From Plastoroseomonas arctica (GTDB taxonomy: Bacteria > Pseudomonadota > Alphaproteobacteria > Acetobacterales > Acetobacteraceae): a stretch of DNA of 64,000 nt. This document shows positions 16,527 to 25,279 of this stretch, piece by piece. Position numbers and translations under genes: made by a program. The stretch covers positions 62,001 through 126,000 of the forward strand of contig NZ_JAAEDH010000003.1 of the NCBI RefSeq assembly GCF_018128965.1, in the 5' to 3' direction. The notes below the pieces were generated by a model. That model saw nothing but the letters and a program-made list of their open reading frames with translations. It was not told the DNA's origin and ran no database searches. Position 1 is the first letter of the stretch; each line of letters begins with the position of its first letter.

Positions 16527-17323
16527 GACTTGCCGCCTTCGGCCATGTGCCTTGCGTCGAAGCGTTCGCCGCGGAGCGCCGCACGCGCGCGGCGCCACAG
16601 TTGATAGATTCCCCCCATGCCTTCTTTTCCCCGGATGACAGTCTTGAACGCCAGAGCATCGCGCGTGATGGCCGATGCCGCCAGCCTGTCCATCGTGGAT
16701 TCGAGTGCCGATCGCAAATGAGTGGCGCGTTCGTCGCGGGGCATGGCCGCGAGGGCCTCGCCGGCGATGGGCGGGCCGAAGGCGGCGAGCGCCTCGGGAC
16801 GCTTTTCGTCCCAGAAGACGTATTCGAGGGCGAGTGGGAGGAAGATGGCCTGCGGCGCGACCTCGGCCAGGCGGATGATGCCGGGAGTGAGCGGCACCGG
16901 GCGTTCGCGCACATCATGGAAGCGCCCGGCGGCGTGGATCCAGAGCAGGTGGCCGGGGTTTTTCAGCACCTCGCGCGCGGTGCGCAGGAAGGAGACGGCG
17001 CCGCGCGCGCTTTCTCCATCCACGCCGAAGACGCCCAGGCGCTTCATGAAGCCGTAGCGTTCGAAGGCGGCGGCATCCATGGGCGTGTAGACGTGCCGGC
17101 CATCGAGCAGGGATTGCACGATCAGCATCGGGCCCATCCCGTCCCACCAGGAGGGGTGGTTCACCATGATGACGATGGGTGCGGCGGGCAGTGGCGCCGG
17201 TGGCAGGCCCCAGTGCGGCACGCGCAGGGCGCCCATGCTGTCGCGGAAGCTATGGCGGAAGGCGGCGTGGAAGAACGCCATCCGCCACGCCGATCGCTGC
17301 GCGACGGGTGACGCCTCCACCAT
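16523..17323 (-). CDS. PlsC-like acyltransferase, carotenoid glycoside acylation
   Basis: The 266-residue protein carries the acyltransferase HX4D motif in VNHPSWWDGM, a downstream FGVDGESARG box and a hydrophobic LLWIHAAGRFHD strand in place of the usual glycerol-phosphate EGTR-type block. It lies between crtP and crtQ with overlaps at both ends (TAATG and GTGA), so it very probably acylates the carotenoid sugar as the final step of a staphyloxanthin-like pigment. It does not look like the integral-membrane CrtO of Staphylococcus. A general lysophospholipid acyltransferase cannot be excluded from sequence alone. Confidence 0.78.
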   Translation of the reverse strand: MVEASPVAQRSAWRMAFFHAAFRHSFRDSMGALRVPHWGLPPAPLPAAPIVIMVNHPSWWDGMGPMLIVQSLLDGRHVYTPMDAAAFERYGFMKRLGVFGVDGESARGAVSFLRTAREVLKNPGHLLWIHAAGRFHDVRERPVPLTPGIIRLAEVAPQAIFLPLALEYVFWDEKRPEALAAFGPPIAGEALAAMPRDERATHLRSALESTMDRLAASAITRDALAFKTVIRGKEGMGGIYQLWRRARAALRGERFDARHMAEGGKS

Positions 17324-18906
17324 TATTCCGCGGCTTGGGGCAGCATCGCCTCGCGCCGGCCGGCGAGTTCGGCGGCGTCACCCATTCCCTTGCCGCCGGC
17401 GTCGCGGTCCATCGAATCGGCCGCGATCCAGCCGGACATCATCACCATCGGCATGCCTGGGCCGGGGTGGGCGGCGCCGCCGGCGAGATACAGGCCACGG
17501 ATGTTGCGCGCGCGGTTGCCGGGCTTGAAGGCGCCAAAATAGGCGCCGTGCGAGGCGAGGCCGTAGATCGCGCCTTCCAGCACGCGGTAACGCTCATGGA
17601 TGTCGACGGGCGTGAGCGCACGTTCCACGACGATGCGCTCCTCGATGTCTTCGAGCCCCGCGGTGCGCTTGAGCTTGTCGAGGATGGTCTGGCGATAGGG
17701 GGGAAACATCTTCGACCAGTCGTGCTCAGGGCGCAGGTGCGGCGTGTGGACCAGCACGTACAGCGCCTCGCCGCCGTCGGGTGCGACGGAGGGGTCGGTG
17801 CCGGAGGGTGCGGCGAGATAGGCGGTGGGGTCGGGTGCCGGGACGCCGCGGCGGTAGATGGCGTCGAATTCTTCTTCGGCGTCGCGCGAGAAGACGAAGT
17901 CATGGTGGCCGAGGTGGTCGTAGCGCTTGTTCAGGCCGAGATAGAGCACCACGCCGGAGCAAGCCGGCTGGAAGCCCTTCTTCGCGTAGCTCTCGCCCTC
18001 ATTGCCCTTCACGAGCTCGGTATAGGTGCGGATCGCGTCCATGTTGGAGATGACAGCGTCGCAGGGGAAACGCTCGCCGTTCACGGTGACGCTTTTCACC
18101 GCGCCGCCCACGACCTCGATGCCGCTGACATCGGAATCTGTCCGCAGATCGGCGCCGAGATCACCGGCGAGCTTCGCCAGCCCTTCGGCCACCGCGCGCG
18201 TGCCGCCCTCGGGGTACCAGACGCCCTCGGCCGCCTGCATGTCGCCGATGCCGGCGATCACGGCCGGCGCCATATAGGGGTTGGAGCCGACATACTGGCA
18301 GAAATGGTCGAGCATCTGCGCCAGGCGAGCATCGGGCACATTGCCGCGGATGAGCTTGGCCACCGTCTTGCCCATGCGCAGCTTGAGCAGGTCCTTCAGC
18401 ACGGCGAGCGAGAAATTCGCCTTGAGGTCCATCGTGTCGCGCACGCCCTCGACGGATTTCCAGAAGTAGAAGCGCTCGGAGATCGCGTGCAGGTCCTGGG
18501 AGATCTTCTGGAAGGATTTGTAGCCGTCGCCCATGCCCTGGCCGGGGGCGAATTCATCCATGCTCCGCGCCATGGTCTCGACATTTGCCATCAGATCGAT
18601 CTGGCTGCCATCCTCAAAGAAGCAGCGCCATTGCGGGTCGAGGCGAATGAGCGGCAGGTCCTGCGCCTGGTCGCGCCCAGCCTCGGCATAGATGCGGCGC
18701 AGCACGCGCGGTACGGTCAGGATGGTGGGGCCCATATCGAAGCGGAATTTGCCGCTGCCATCGGGGGCCGGCAGGCTCAGCACGGCGGCCTTGCCGCCGA
18801 GCCAGGGGTTCTTGTCGAACAGCGTGACCTGGTGCCCGCGCGCCTGCGCGACCGCGGCGGCGGACAGGCCGCCCAGCCCTCCGCCGATGACGACGACCTT
18901 GCTCAT
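17323..18906 (-). CDS. crtP: Diapolycopene/diaponeurosporene oxygenase, CrtP type
   Basis: The 527-residue CrtI/CrtN-superfamily flavoprotein has a GxGxxG site VVVIGGGLGGLSAAAVAQA, FDMGPTILTVP, QWRCFFEDGSQIDL and QYVGSNPYMAPAV. HHDFVFSRD and the C-terminal PGPGMPMVMMSGWIAAD FAD segment complete it. The combination of WRCFF, YVGSNPYMAPA and GPGMPM points to the CrtP (terminal methyl oxidation) branch rather than the desaturase branch. It would turn the terminal methyl of the C30 chain into an aldehyde for the aldehyde dehydrogenase. Start ATG 18906 is chosen over 18909 for its better spacing to GGGAG. It follows crtN by 13 bases. Confidence 0.78.
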   Translation of the reverse strand: MSKVVVIGGGLGGLSAAAVAQARGHQVTLFDKNPWLGGKAAVLSLPAPDGSGKFRFDMGPTILTVPRVLRRIYAEAGRDQAQDLPLIRLDPQWRCFFEDGSQIDLMANVETMARSMDEFAPGQGMGDGYKSFQKISQDLHAISERFYFWKSVEGVRDTMDLKANFSLAVLKDLLKLRMGKTVAKLIRGNVPDARLAQMLDHFCQYVGSNPYMAPAVIAGIGDMQAAEGVWYPEGGTRAVAEGLAKLAGDLGADLRTDSDVSGIEVVGGAVKSVTVNGERFPCDAVISNMDAIRTYTELVKGNEGESYAKKGFQPACSGVVLYLGLNKRYDHLGHHDFVFSRDAEEEFDAIYRRGVPAPDPTAYLAAPSGTDPSVAPDGGEALYVLVHTPHLRPEHDWSKMFPPYRQTILDKLKRTAGLEDIEERIVVERALTPVDIHERYRVLEGAIYGLASHGAYFGAFKPGNRARNIRGLYLAGGAAHPGPGMPMVMMSGWIAADSMDRDAGGKGMGDAAELAGRREAMLPQAAE

Positions 18907-18919
18907 CATACCACTCCCT

Positions 18920-20464
18920 TTAGCCCGCGAGCGCCGGTGACGTGACGCCCAAGCCCAGATCCTGGCCGACCAGGCCGGCCGTGATCCGGGCACCCTCATA
19001 GATCACCGGCAACCCGCTGCCAGGGTGGGTGCCGCCGCCCACCAGGTACACACCTTCGGCATCGGCGAACCGGTTGCCGGGGCGGAAGCACAGCATCTGC
19101 CGCAGATCATGCGAGAGGTTGAAGGTCGCGCCATACCCGATTGCATAGTCATCCAGCCACATCTGCGGCGTGACATTGTGCTCGTAGCGGATGCGCTGCT
19201 CGATGTCCGGGATGCCCAGCGCCTTCAGCCGGCTGATGGCCAGCGCGCGGTAACGCGGCGCCTCGGCCGACCAATCGGCGCCGTGGCGCAGGTTTGGCAC
19301 CGGCACCAGCACGTAGATCGCGGAATGCCCAGGGGGCGCCATGGTCGCATCCGTGACCACCGGGTTCTGCACATAGACGGAGGGCTGGTCGGGGATGATG
19401 CCGCCCTCGATCTCGGCGATGTTCCGCTTGTAGTCCTCGGAGAGCAGAATCGAGTGGTGCGCGAGCTGCGGGAAGGTGCCCTCGACGCCGAGGTAGAGCA
19501 TGAAGGTCGAGCAGGAATAGCGCGCCTTGGCGATGCGCTTGTCGGTCCAGTGGCGGCGCACCGCGTTGGGGATCAGCTTCGGCACGGCATGGGCGAAGTC
19601 GCCGTTGATCACGACCGCATCCGCGGCGTGACGCGTGCCGCCGATCTCCACACCCACCGCGCGCCGGCCTTCGAAGGCGATGGAATCGATGGGCGTCGAG
19701 AGCTTGATCTCCACACCCAGCCGCTCCGCCACGCGTGCCATCGCGACCGAGACCTCGCCGCAGCCGCCGCGCGGGTGGAACACGCCGTGCTCGTATTCAA
19801 GGAAGCTCAGGATGGTGAAGAGCGAGGGGCAGCGGAACGGGCTCATGCCCAGGTATTTGGTCTGGAAGCTGAAGGCGAGGCGCACGCGCGGGTCGTTGAA
19901 ATGCGCGCCCAGATCGGCATCCACGCTGCGATAGGGGCGCATGAGGCGCAGCGCCTTGAGCATGTCGATGCCCAGCAGATCCGCCTTGGAGTGGAAGGCG
20001 CGTTCCAGCACGGGGCGAAATTTTTCGAGCTTGGCGCGGTTCTCGGCCATGAAGCGGCCGAGGTTGCGCGCATCATGCGGGCAGAGCTTGCCGATCTCCG
20101 CGGCCATGCGCGTCATGTCGGCGGTGGCGTCGATGGTGACGCGCGGCTCGCCCTCGAAGATCAGGCGGTAGAGCGGGTCGAGGCGGATCAGCTCGATCTC
20201 GTCCTCCAGCCGCGTGCCGCAGGCTTCGAAGATCTCCGCGAGGATGCGCGGATACAGGAAGAAGGTCGGGCCGAGGTCGAAGCGGTAGCCCTCCGGCGTG
20301 GTCAGCACGCGGGTGCGGCCGCCGACGACACTGTCCTTCTCGTAGAGGGTCACGCGGGCGCCGGCCGCGGCCAACTGCATCGCGGCGGCAAGGCCGCCCG
20401 GCCCGGCACCGATCACCGCGACGCGAGAGCGGGGGCGATGGATCGCGGGCGCTTGGATGTTCAT
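18920..20464 (-). CDS. crtN: C30 carotenoid desaturase, CrtN type
   Basis: The 514-residue CrtI-like flavoprotein shows VAVIGAGPGGLAAAMQLAAA, YEKDSVVGGRTR, FDLGPTFFLYP, FEACGTRLEDEIELIRLDP, RYSCSTFMLYLGV, LLSEDYKRNIAEI and THPGSGLPVIYEGA near the end. These match the CrtN branch that dehydrogenates C30 chains. With HpnE in the same cluster the substrate is most likely squalene rather than dehydrosqualene, as proposed for other squalene-route C30 pathways. The ATG at 20464 is used; the open frame extends farther upstream but into a repeat. A 186-base gap with a stem-loop separates it from the acyl-CoA dehydrogenase. Confidence 0.82.
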   Translation of the reverse strand: MNIQAPAIHRPRSRVAVIGAGPGGLAAAMQLAAAGARVTLYEKDSVVGGRTRVLTTPEGYRFDLGPTFFLYPRILAEIFEACGTRLEDEIELIRLDPLYRLIFEGEPRVTIDATADMTRMAAEIGKLCPHDARNLGRFMAENRAKLEKFRPVLERAFHSKADLLGIDMLKALRLMRPYRSVDADLGAHFNDPRVRLAFSFQTKYLGMSPFRCPSLFTILSFLEYEHGVFHPRGGCGEVSVAMARVAERLGVEIKLSTPIDSIAFEGRRAVGVEIGGTRHAADAVVINGDFAHAVPKLIPNAVRRHWTDKRIAKARYSCSTFMLYLGVEGTFPQLAHHSILLSEDYKRNIAEIEGGIIPDQPSVYVQNPVVTDATMAPPGHSAIYVLVPVPNLRHGADWSAEAPRYRALAISRLKALGIPDIEQRIRYEHNVTPQMWLDDYAIGYGATFNLSHDLRQMLCFRPGNRFADAEGVYLVGGGTHPGSGLPVIYEGARITAGLVGQDLGLGVTSPALAG

Positions 20465-20574
20465 CCGGTAAGCTGGTCCCTTATCGAGTCCGATCTCAAA
20501 ACTTGTGCAAACCTGACCGGAGCATGAGCGGAGATACGACTTCGCGGGGGAATGGCAAGCGTCGATCTGAAACA

Positions 20575-20650
20575 TTTGGGGAGAAGGCTGGGGAAAAGAA
20601 TTTCCCCAGACCCCATCCATTTGTTCTTATCTGTTGGCACTGGCGGGGAG
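20575..20650 (-). repeat. Dispersed stem-loop repeat, copy 2
   Basis: A perfect 9-base stem (20588-20596 with 20601-20609, loop AGAA) is followed on the plus strand by CCCCATCCATTTGTTC. It lies directly 3' of the acyl-CoA dehydrogenase stop, in the orientation where a minus-strand transcript would meet the A-rich leader first and then the hairpin. It is homologous to the copies at 985, 37605 and 49095, and similarity extends to the GGCGGGG block next to the stop codon. Confidence 0.75.
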
Positions 20651-22243
20651 TCATTCCCCGGATCTTCCCAGAACGGCGTTGATTTCGGCGATGCGCGCCA
20701 CGGCACGCGGCAGCATCCGTTGGCGGAAAAAATGCTCGGTTTCCGCGTAGCGCGCATCGAGTTGGGCCGCGCGCGCCAGCAGCCAGGCACCCAGGACCCA
20801 ACCCGCCGCATCCAGATAGGCGAACGAGACAGACTGCGCCGCCTCGGGTTCGGCTGCCACGATCAGCGCGGTCGCAGCCTCGAAACCGTCGAGCGTCGTG
20901 CCAATCGCCGGGGCGGCCTCGCGCGCCTCGGCGATCAGCGCGCGCATCGCGGCACCCTGGTCGCGGCCGAGTTTTCGCGCGACCAGGTCGATCGCCTGGA
21001 TGCCGTTGGTGCCCTCGTAGATCGGCGCGATGCGCGCGTCGCGCAGCACCTGCGCCGCGCCGGCATCCTCGCAATAGCCCATGCCGCCATGCACCTGGAC
21101 ACCGGTAGAGGCGTTTTCCACGCCGCGTTCGGTGCACCAGGCCTTGGCGATGGGGGTCAGCAGCGCGAGGCGCAGCTCCGCCTCCGCATCGCCGGTGCGG
21201 CGGAAGCGGTCCCCAGCCGCCGCCGTCTCCAGCGCGATCAGCCGTGCGGCCAGCGTCGAGGCGCGCATCTCCATCAGCATGCGGGCAACGTCGGGATAGG
21301 CCTCGATCTTGCGGCCACCCTGCTCGCGCTCGGCGGCATAGGCCTCGGCGAGCTCCAGCGCGCGCGCGCCATGTGCAACGCCCTGCACGGCGATGGCCAG
21401 GCGGGCATTGTTCATCATGGCGAACATCGCGTTGAGGCCTCGATGCGGGGTGCCGACCAGTTCGGCCTCGGCGCCCTCGAACAGCATCGTGCAGGTGGGC
21501 GACGCATGGATGCCCATCTTGTGCTCGATCCCGCCGCAGCGCAGCGCGTTGCGGGTGCCATCCGCCAGCATCTTGGTGGCCACGAACAGCGAGATGCCGC
21601 GCGAACCCGGCGGCGCATCGGGCAGGCGCGCGAGGACCAGGTAGACGATGTTCCCGGTGCAGTCGTGGTCGCCCCAGGTGATGTAGATCTTCTGGCCGTG
21701 CAGCGCGTAGCGGCCCTCGCCCAGCGGCTCCGCGCGGGTGCGCAGCGTGCCTAGGTCGGAGCCCGATTGCGGCTCGGTCAGGCACATCGCCCCGGTCCAT
21801 TCGCCGGACACCATGTGCGGCAGCAGCCGCGCCTTCTGCTCTGGGCTGCCATAGTGGTCGAGGCACTCGATCGCGCCGGCGGTCAGCAGCGGGCCGAGCG
21901 CGAAGGAGGCGTCGGCGGCAAGGGCGAACTCCATCATCGCGACCCAGAGGCTGCCCGGCAGCGCCTGGCCGCCGAATTCCTCGGGCGCCGATAGGCCCTG
22001 CCAGCCGCCCTCCATCCATTGCCGGTAGACGCCGGGATAGCTGCGCGCCGTGGTGACGGTGCCATTGGCGTAACGCGCGCCTTCCCGATCCGCGGCCTGG
22101 GCGCCGGGCAGGATCTGGTCGCGGCAGAAGCGCGCGGCTTCATTCACCACCTGGGCGACGTCATCGGCGGAGAGGCCCGACGCCTCGGTGTCGCCCATCC
22201 GCGTCAGGCCGAAAATCACGTCTTCCGCGGCGGTGGTGCGCAT
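20651..22243 (-). CDS. Acyl-CoA dehydrogenase, DmdC-like with C-terminal extension
   Basis: The 530-residue flavoenzyme contains the full acyl-CoA dehydrogenase core: GWQGLSAPEEFGGQALP, CLTEPQSGSDLG, KIYITWGDHD, the FAD-binding QVHGGMGYCEDAGAAQVLRD and the catalytic Glu in APIYEGTNGIQAIDL. A C-terminal helical extension of the kind found in methylmercaptopropionyl-CoA dehydrogenases and AidB relatives follows. It oxidises an acyl-CoA thioester; the substrate is not deducible. ATG 22243 is the first start that leaves the known family N-terminus (VIFGLTRMG). It sits upstream of crtN on the same strand, but a terminator-like repeat lies between, so a role in pigment formation is doubtful. Confidence 0.9.
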   Translation of the reverse strand: MRTTAAEDVIFGLTRMGDTEASGLSADDVAQVVNEAARFCRDQILPGAQAADREGARYANGTVTTARSYPGVYRQWMEGGWQGLSAPEEFGGQALPGSLWVAMMEFALAADASFALGPLLTAGAIECLDHYGSPEQKARLLPHMVSGEWTGAMCLTEPQSGSDLGTLRTRAEPLGEGRYALHGQKIYITWGDHDCTGNIVYLVLARLPDAPPGSRGISLFVATKMLADGTRNALRCGGIEHKMGIHASPTCTMLFEGAEAELVGTPHRGLNAMFAMMNNARLAIAVQGVAHGARALELAEAYAAEREQGGRKIEAYPDVARMLMEMRASTLAARLIALETAAAGDRFRRTGDAEAELRLALLTPIAKAWCTERGVENASTGVQVHGGMGYCEDAGAAQVLRDARIAPIYEGTNGIQAIDLVARKLGRDQGAAMRALIAEAREAAPAIGTTLDGFEAATALIVAAEPEAAQSVSFAYLDAAGWVLGAWLLARAAQLDARYAETEHFFRQRMLPRAVARIAEINAVLGRSGE

Positions 22244-22256
22244 CGCGCTCGCTCCC

Positions 22257-22283
22257 AAAAAGCAGCCCGGGGTTCGTGCCCCG
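22257..22283 (-). terminator. Weak intrinsic terminator candidate after the FAD oxidoreductase gene
   Basis: On the minus strand a 5-base GC stem (22268-22272 with 22279-22283, loop of 6) is followed after six bases by five T residues. It lies between the oxidoreductase stop at 22303 and the next start at 22243. The stem is short and the spacer before the T run is long, so termination would be partial. Confidence 0.35.
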
Positions 22284-22302
22284 TTTGTCGGTCCGGCGCC
22301 GG

Positions 22303-23463
22303 CTAGACCGTGTCGCGCGCGCGCTCGAACAGCAGGCCGTCCGGCGCCACCGTCTCGCCGGCAGCCCATTCGGGCAGTGCGCGCGCCAGGGTGGCGTCGC
22401 CCGCCGCCGCCGCCAGCGCCATGCCGAGCAGCGGGCCGAACTTGAAGCCATGGCCGGAAAACCCGCTCATCACGAAGGCACGCGGGCCCATCGGCTCGAG
22501 GATGAAGCGCTCGCCCTCGCTCACGTCGTAGTAGCACGCGCGCGCCGACAGTACGCGGTAGCGCCCGATCTCCTTGATGCGGCGATGCGCGAGATCCAGG
22601 ATGGCCTCCGCCTCGGCGGCCGTCGCGTGCCGGTCATCCTCGGCATCGCCGATATTGGTGAAGCGGTGGTCGCCGATCTTGAGCGGCGTGCCGGCGACGG
22701 GTGGCACCGCGTAGAAGCCGCCCTGTTCGGACAGGTCGAGCAGCATCGGCGAGGTTTCCCAGGCCAGGCGATGCTCGTAGGGCGCGTCGAGATAGACCAC
22801 CACCTGGCGCGAGGCCGTCACCCGGGAGGCGATGCCCGGGAGCAGGCGCGGCGCCCAGGGTCCCGCGGCCACGACCAGCAGGTCCGCCTGCAGGCTGGTG
22901 CCGTCATCGAGCGCCAGAGTCGCCCGCGTCGCGTCCACCCGCGTCGCGCGGGCGGTGACGAAATGCACGCCGCGGTGCAGCAGGTGCCGGTGCAGCGCGA
23001 TCAGGATGCGCTCGGCGAGCAGCACCCCGCCCGCCTGCATCAGGAAGGCGCGCGCGATGCCGGTGCCCCACAGCATCGGGTAGCGCGCCGCGACGTTGCG
23101 GGCGCCCAGCACCCGCAGCGGCCGGTTCTGCGCGGCCAGCGCCGCGCGGCTCTCGGCGAGCCATCCGCCCTCCGCATCGGCCATGGCGAGCACGCCGGTC
23201 GGCACGAACAGCGCCTCGCCGAGATCCTGCCAGAGCGTGCTCCATGCTTCGAAGGCGTCGTCGACCATGCGCATGTAGCCAAGCTGCGCACCATAGGCGT
23301 GGCGGATCAGGCGGTGATGGTCGGTCGAGGCGCCGCGCGGGTTCGGGATCTCGTCCTGATCGACCACCGTCACCGCGTGGCCGGCGCGCTCCAGGGCCCA
23401 GGCCGTCGACAGGCCCATGATGCCCCCACCGAGGACCAAGGCGCGTTGCTGAGTCTCTCCCAT
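22303..23463 (-). CDS. FAD-dependent amine oxidase, sarcosine/N-methyl amino acid oxidase type
   Basis: The 386-residue DAO-fold flavoprotein shows ALVLGGGIMGLSTAWALERA (dinucleotide site), VVDQDEIPNPRGASTDHHRLIR, LVVAAGPWAPRLL, then CYYDVSEGERFILEP and SGFSGHGFKFGPLLGMALA. The Cys in ARACYYDVSEGERF lies where monomeric sarcosine oxidases attach FAD covalently, and the GHGFKF block near the C-terminus also fits that group. It probably oxidises an N-methylated or cyclic amino acid with release of peroxide. It is transcribed in the same direction as its neighbours but with no clear pathway link. Confidence 0.85.
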   Translation of the reverse strand: MGETQQRALVLGGGIMGLSTAWALERAGHAVTVVDQDEIPNPRGASTDHHRLIRHAYGAQLGYMRMVDDAFEAWSTLWQDLGEALFVPTGVLAMADAEGGWLAESRAALAAQNRPLRVLGARNVAARYPMLWGTGIARAFLMQAGGVLLAERILIALHRHLLHRGVHFVTARATRVDATRATLALDDGTSLQADLLVVAAGPWAPRLLPGIASRVTASRQVVVYLDAPYEHRLAWETSPMLLDLSEQGGFYAVPPVAGTPLKIGDHRFTNIGDAEDDRHATAAEAEAILDLAHRRIKEIGRYRVLSARACYYDVSEGERFILEPMGPRAFVMSGFSGHGFKFGPLLGMALAAAAGDATLARALPEWAAGETVAPDGLLFERARDTV

Positions 23464-23505
23464 ACCGAGATCATGGTACGCCCCGGGGGGTTTGTGAACC
23501 GGGCT

Positions 23506-24348
23506 TCAGTGCAGTGCGGCGAGGTGGAGCCAGGCGCTGCGCGAGGCCCCGGGCGCGAGTGGCCGCAGCGGGCCGAGCGGTGCCAGCGCCGGGCAGTTCG
23601 GCGCATTGGGAATATGGCTCGCCGGCTCCAGGCAGATCGTCCGGGCGTGCGGGGGAACATAGAGCTGCAGGTTGCGCGCCCAGGTGCCGCCAGCGCGCAT
23701 CGTCAGCCGCAGGATGCTGTCCTCGAGCCGTGCGCGCCCGTTCCAGCCGGCGAAATGCGCGTCTGTTCCTTCGATGCTGTCGATCTCGGCGTCCTCAAGC
23801 CCTGGCGATGCAGCGACCGCAACCGGCAGCAGCCTCTCATCGGTGGCGAGCCGGTGCCGGGCTGCGAAGCTCACGCGCTGTCCCGGCCGACGCGCGAACC
23901 ACGGGTGCCAGCCGAGCCCGATCGGCGCGGGTTCGACGCCGTGATTCGTGACAAGCGCCGCGATCCTCACGCCGTCCTCGTCAAGGCGCACGGACACCAT
24001 CGCGCGGTAGGCATAGGGGGGCGCCGACACCGTCTGCACCAGCCGCGCCTGGTCCGCCGTCGCGCGGAGCACCTGCCAGGGCCGGTCGCGCGAGAGTCCG
24101 TGGATGGCGGTTTTGTCCCTCGCGCGGTTCACCGGCAGGTTCCAGCCGGTCCCGAGGACGCCATCCGCCATCCGGTTCGCCCACGGGATCATCCAGAAGG
24201 CGCCGGTCACCGCCGTATTCGAATCCGCCCCCGGCGGCAGCGGCGCGAGCACGGCGACCCCCGCATGCCCGAGTTCCGCGAAAGCCGCGCCCTGTGTCGG
24301 CAGCAGCACCGCCGACCAAGCGCCGGCGCGCAGCCGCAGCTCAGTCAA
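23506..24348 (-). CDS. Aldose 1-epimerase family protein
   Basis: The 280-residue beta-sandwich protein of the galactose mutarotase family shows GAFWMIPWANRMADG and KTAIHGLSRDRPW (first catalytic His region). GLGWHPWFARRPG (second His) and CLEPASHIPNAPN (catalytic Glu) follow. It interconverts sugar anomers. It overlaps the uronate dehydrogenase gene by 8 bases and is probably co-translated, which suggests it prepares the correct uronate or aldose anomer for oxidation. It is a shorter variant than classic GalM, typical of the YphB/YihR-like group. Confidence 0.85.
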   Translation of the reverse strand: MTELRLRAGAWSAVLLPTQGAAFAELGHAGVAVLAPLPPGADSNTAVTGAFWMIPWANRMADGVLGTGWNLPVNRARDKTAIHGLSRDRPWQVLRATADQARLVQTVSAPPYAYRAMVSVRLDEDGVRIAALVTNHGVEPAPIGLGWHPWFARRPGQRVSFAARHRLATDERLLPVAVAASPGLEDAEIDSIEGTDAHFAGWNGRARLEDSILRLTMRAGGTWARNLQLYVPPHARTICLEPASHIPNAPNCPALAPLGPLRPLAPGASRSAWLHLAALH

Positions 24349-25171
24349 GCGCGAAGGTTTCGCGGGGCGCGGGCTCCGTCCTGGAATAGCCCGCGGCTGC
24401 GAAGGTTCCGCCCTGGTAGCGCTCGCTCACCGCGTCGTCGAGGATATGCTGCACCTCGGCGCGGAACGGCTCGGCGCTGTCCTGCGGCTCCCAGCCGATG
24501 CGTTCGCGGTGGTCGTTGCCCCAGTAGCTGGCCGGGTTCTGCGATACGCCCCACACCACGGCGTGGGCGACGCGCTCCGCCTCGATGCAGCAGGTGGCGA
24601 GCCGCACCAGGTCCGGGAAGGACAGCCAGATGGACAGCTGCCGGCGATCGGCCGGGCGCGCATAGCAGGCGCCGATGCGGAGGTTCACGTTCTCCACCCC
24701 GTGCTTGTCCCAGTACATCCGCCCCATCAGCTCGCCATAGGCCTTGGACAGGCCGTAATAGCCATCCGGCCGGAAGGGGTCCGCGACGTCCAGCAACCCG
24801 GAGTCTTCGGTGGGTCGCTCATGGAAGCCGATGGCGTGGTTCGAGCTCGCGAAGACCACCCGCGCGCGCTCCCTGCGTGCGGCTTCATAGATGTGGAACA
24901 GGCCGCGCAGGTTCGGCCCGATGATCTGCTCGAAAGGTCGCTCCGTGCTGACGCCGCCGAAATGCAGGATGGTGCCGCAGCCTTCGGCCAGCCGCAGCAG
25001 CGCGACCCCGTCCTCGAGGTCGGCCTGCTCGAACACGGCACCGGAGGGCAACGTGTCGGGGAAGGGGCGGACATCGGTGAGACGCAGGTCGAAGCCGTGC
25101 TCGGCCAGGCCCTTGGTGAGGACGCGGCCGAGATTGCCGGCGGCACCGGTCAGCAGGATGGGCTTGTTCAT
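24341..25171 (-). CDS. udh: NAD-dependent uronate dehydrogenase
   Basis: The 276-residue extended SDR protein has TGAAGNLGRVL (NAD loop), DLEDG, LHFGG, FASSNHAIGFH with the catalytic Ser region, and YGLSKAYGE with the Tyr and Lys pair. The WLSFPDLVRLATCCIEA and GVSQNPASYWGND segments are typical of uronate dehydrogenase, which oxidises glucuronate or galacturonate to the aldarolactone. Start ATG 25171 has GAGGGA nine bases upstream; the longer frame starts are weaker. The adjacent aldose epimerase supports a sugar-acid catabolic role. Confidence 0.87.
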   Translation of the reverse strand: MNKPILLTGAAGNLGRVLTKGLAEHGFDLRLTDVRPFPDTLPSGAVFEQADLEDGVALLRLAEGCGTILHFGGVSTERPFEQIIGPNLRGLFHIYEAARRERARVVFASSNHAIGFHERPTEDSGLLDVADPFRPDGYYGLSKAYGELMGRMYWDKHGVENVNLRIGACYARPADRRQLSIWLSFPDLVRLATCCIEAERVAHAVVWGVSQNPASYWGNDHRERIGWEPQDSAEPFRAEVQHILDDAVSERYQGGTFAAAGYSRTEPAPRETFALD

Positions 25172-25229
25172 GTGACATTTTCCCTCGTGTCGCTGACGCT
25201 TGCGAACCATCGCCGGGCTTCGGGCGCGC

Positions 25230-25279
25230 GCATACCCTCGCCGGGTACCCAGGGCATGATGCCGGCTTTCGCGCCGGCG
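25230..25279 (-). repeat. REP-like palindrome after the cupin gene
   Basis: Directly after the cupin stop, the minus strand forms a 6-base perfect GC stem (25261-25266 with 25273-25278, loop of 6) followed by a CCTGGGTACCCGG block. The sequence resembles the CGCGAAAGC-type palindromes scattered through many alphaproteobacterial genomes. It may stabilise or end the dnaK-dnaJ-cupin transcript. There is no T run. Confidence 0.45.

Noticed and set aside
22276-24924. An 882-codon plus-strand open frame
   Set aside because: It is antisense to three well-supported genes (FAD oxidase, aldose epimerase, udh), has a low-complexity composition and no recognisable fold.
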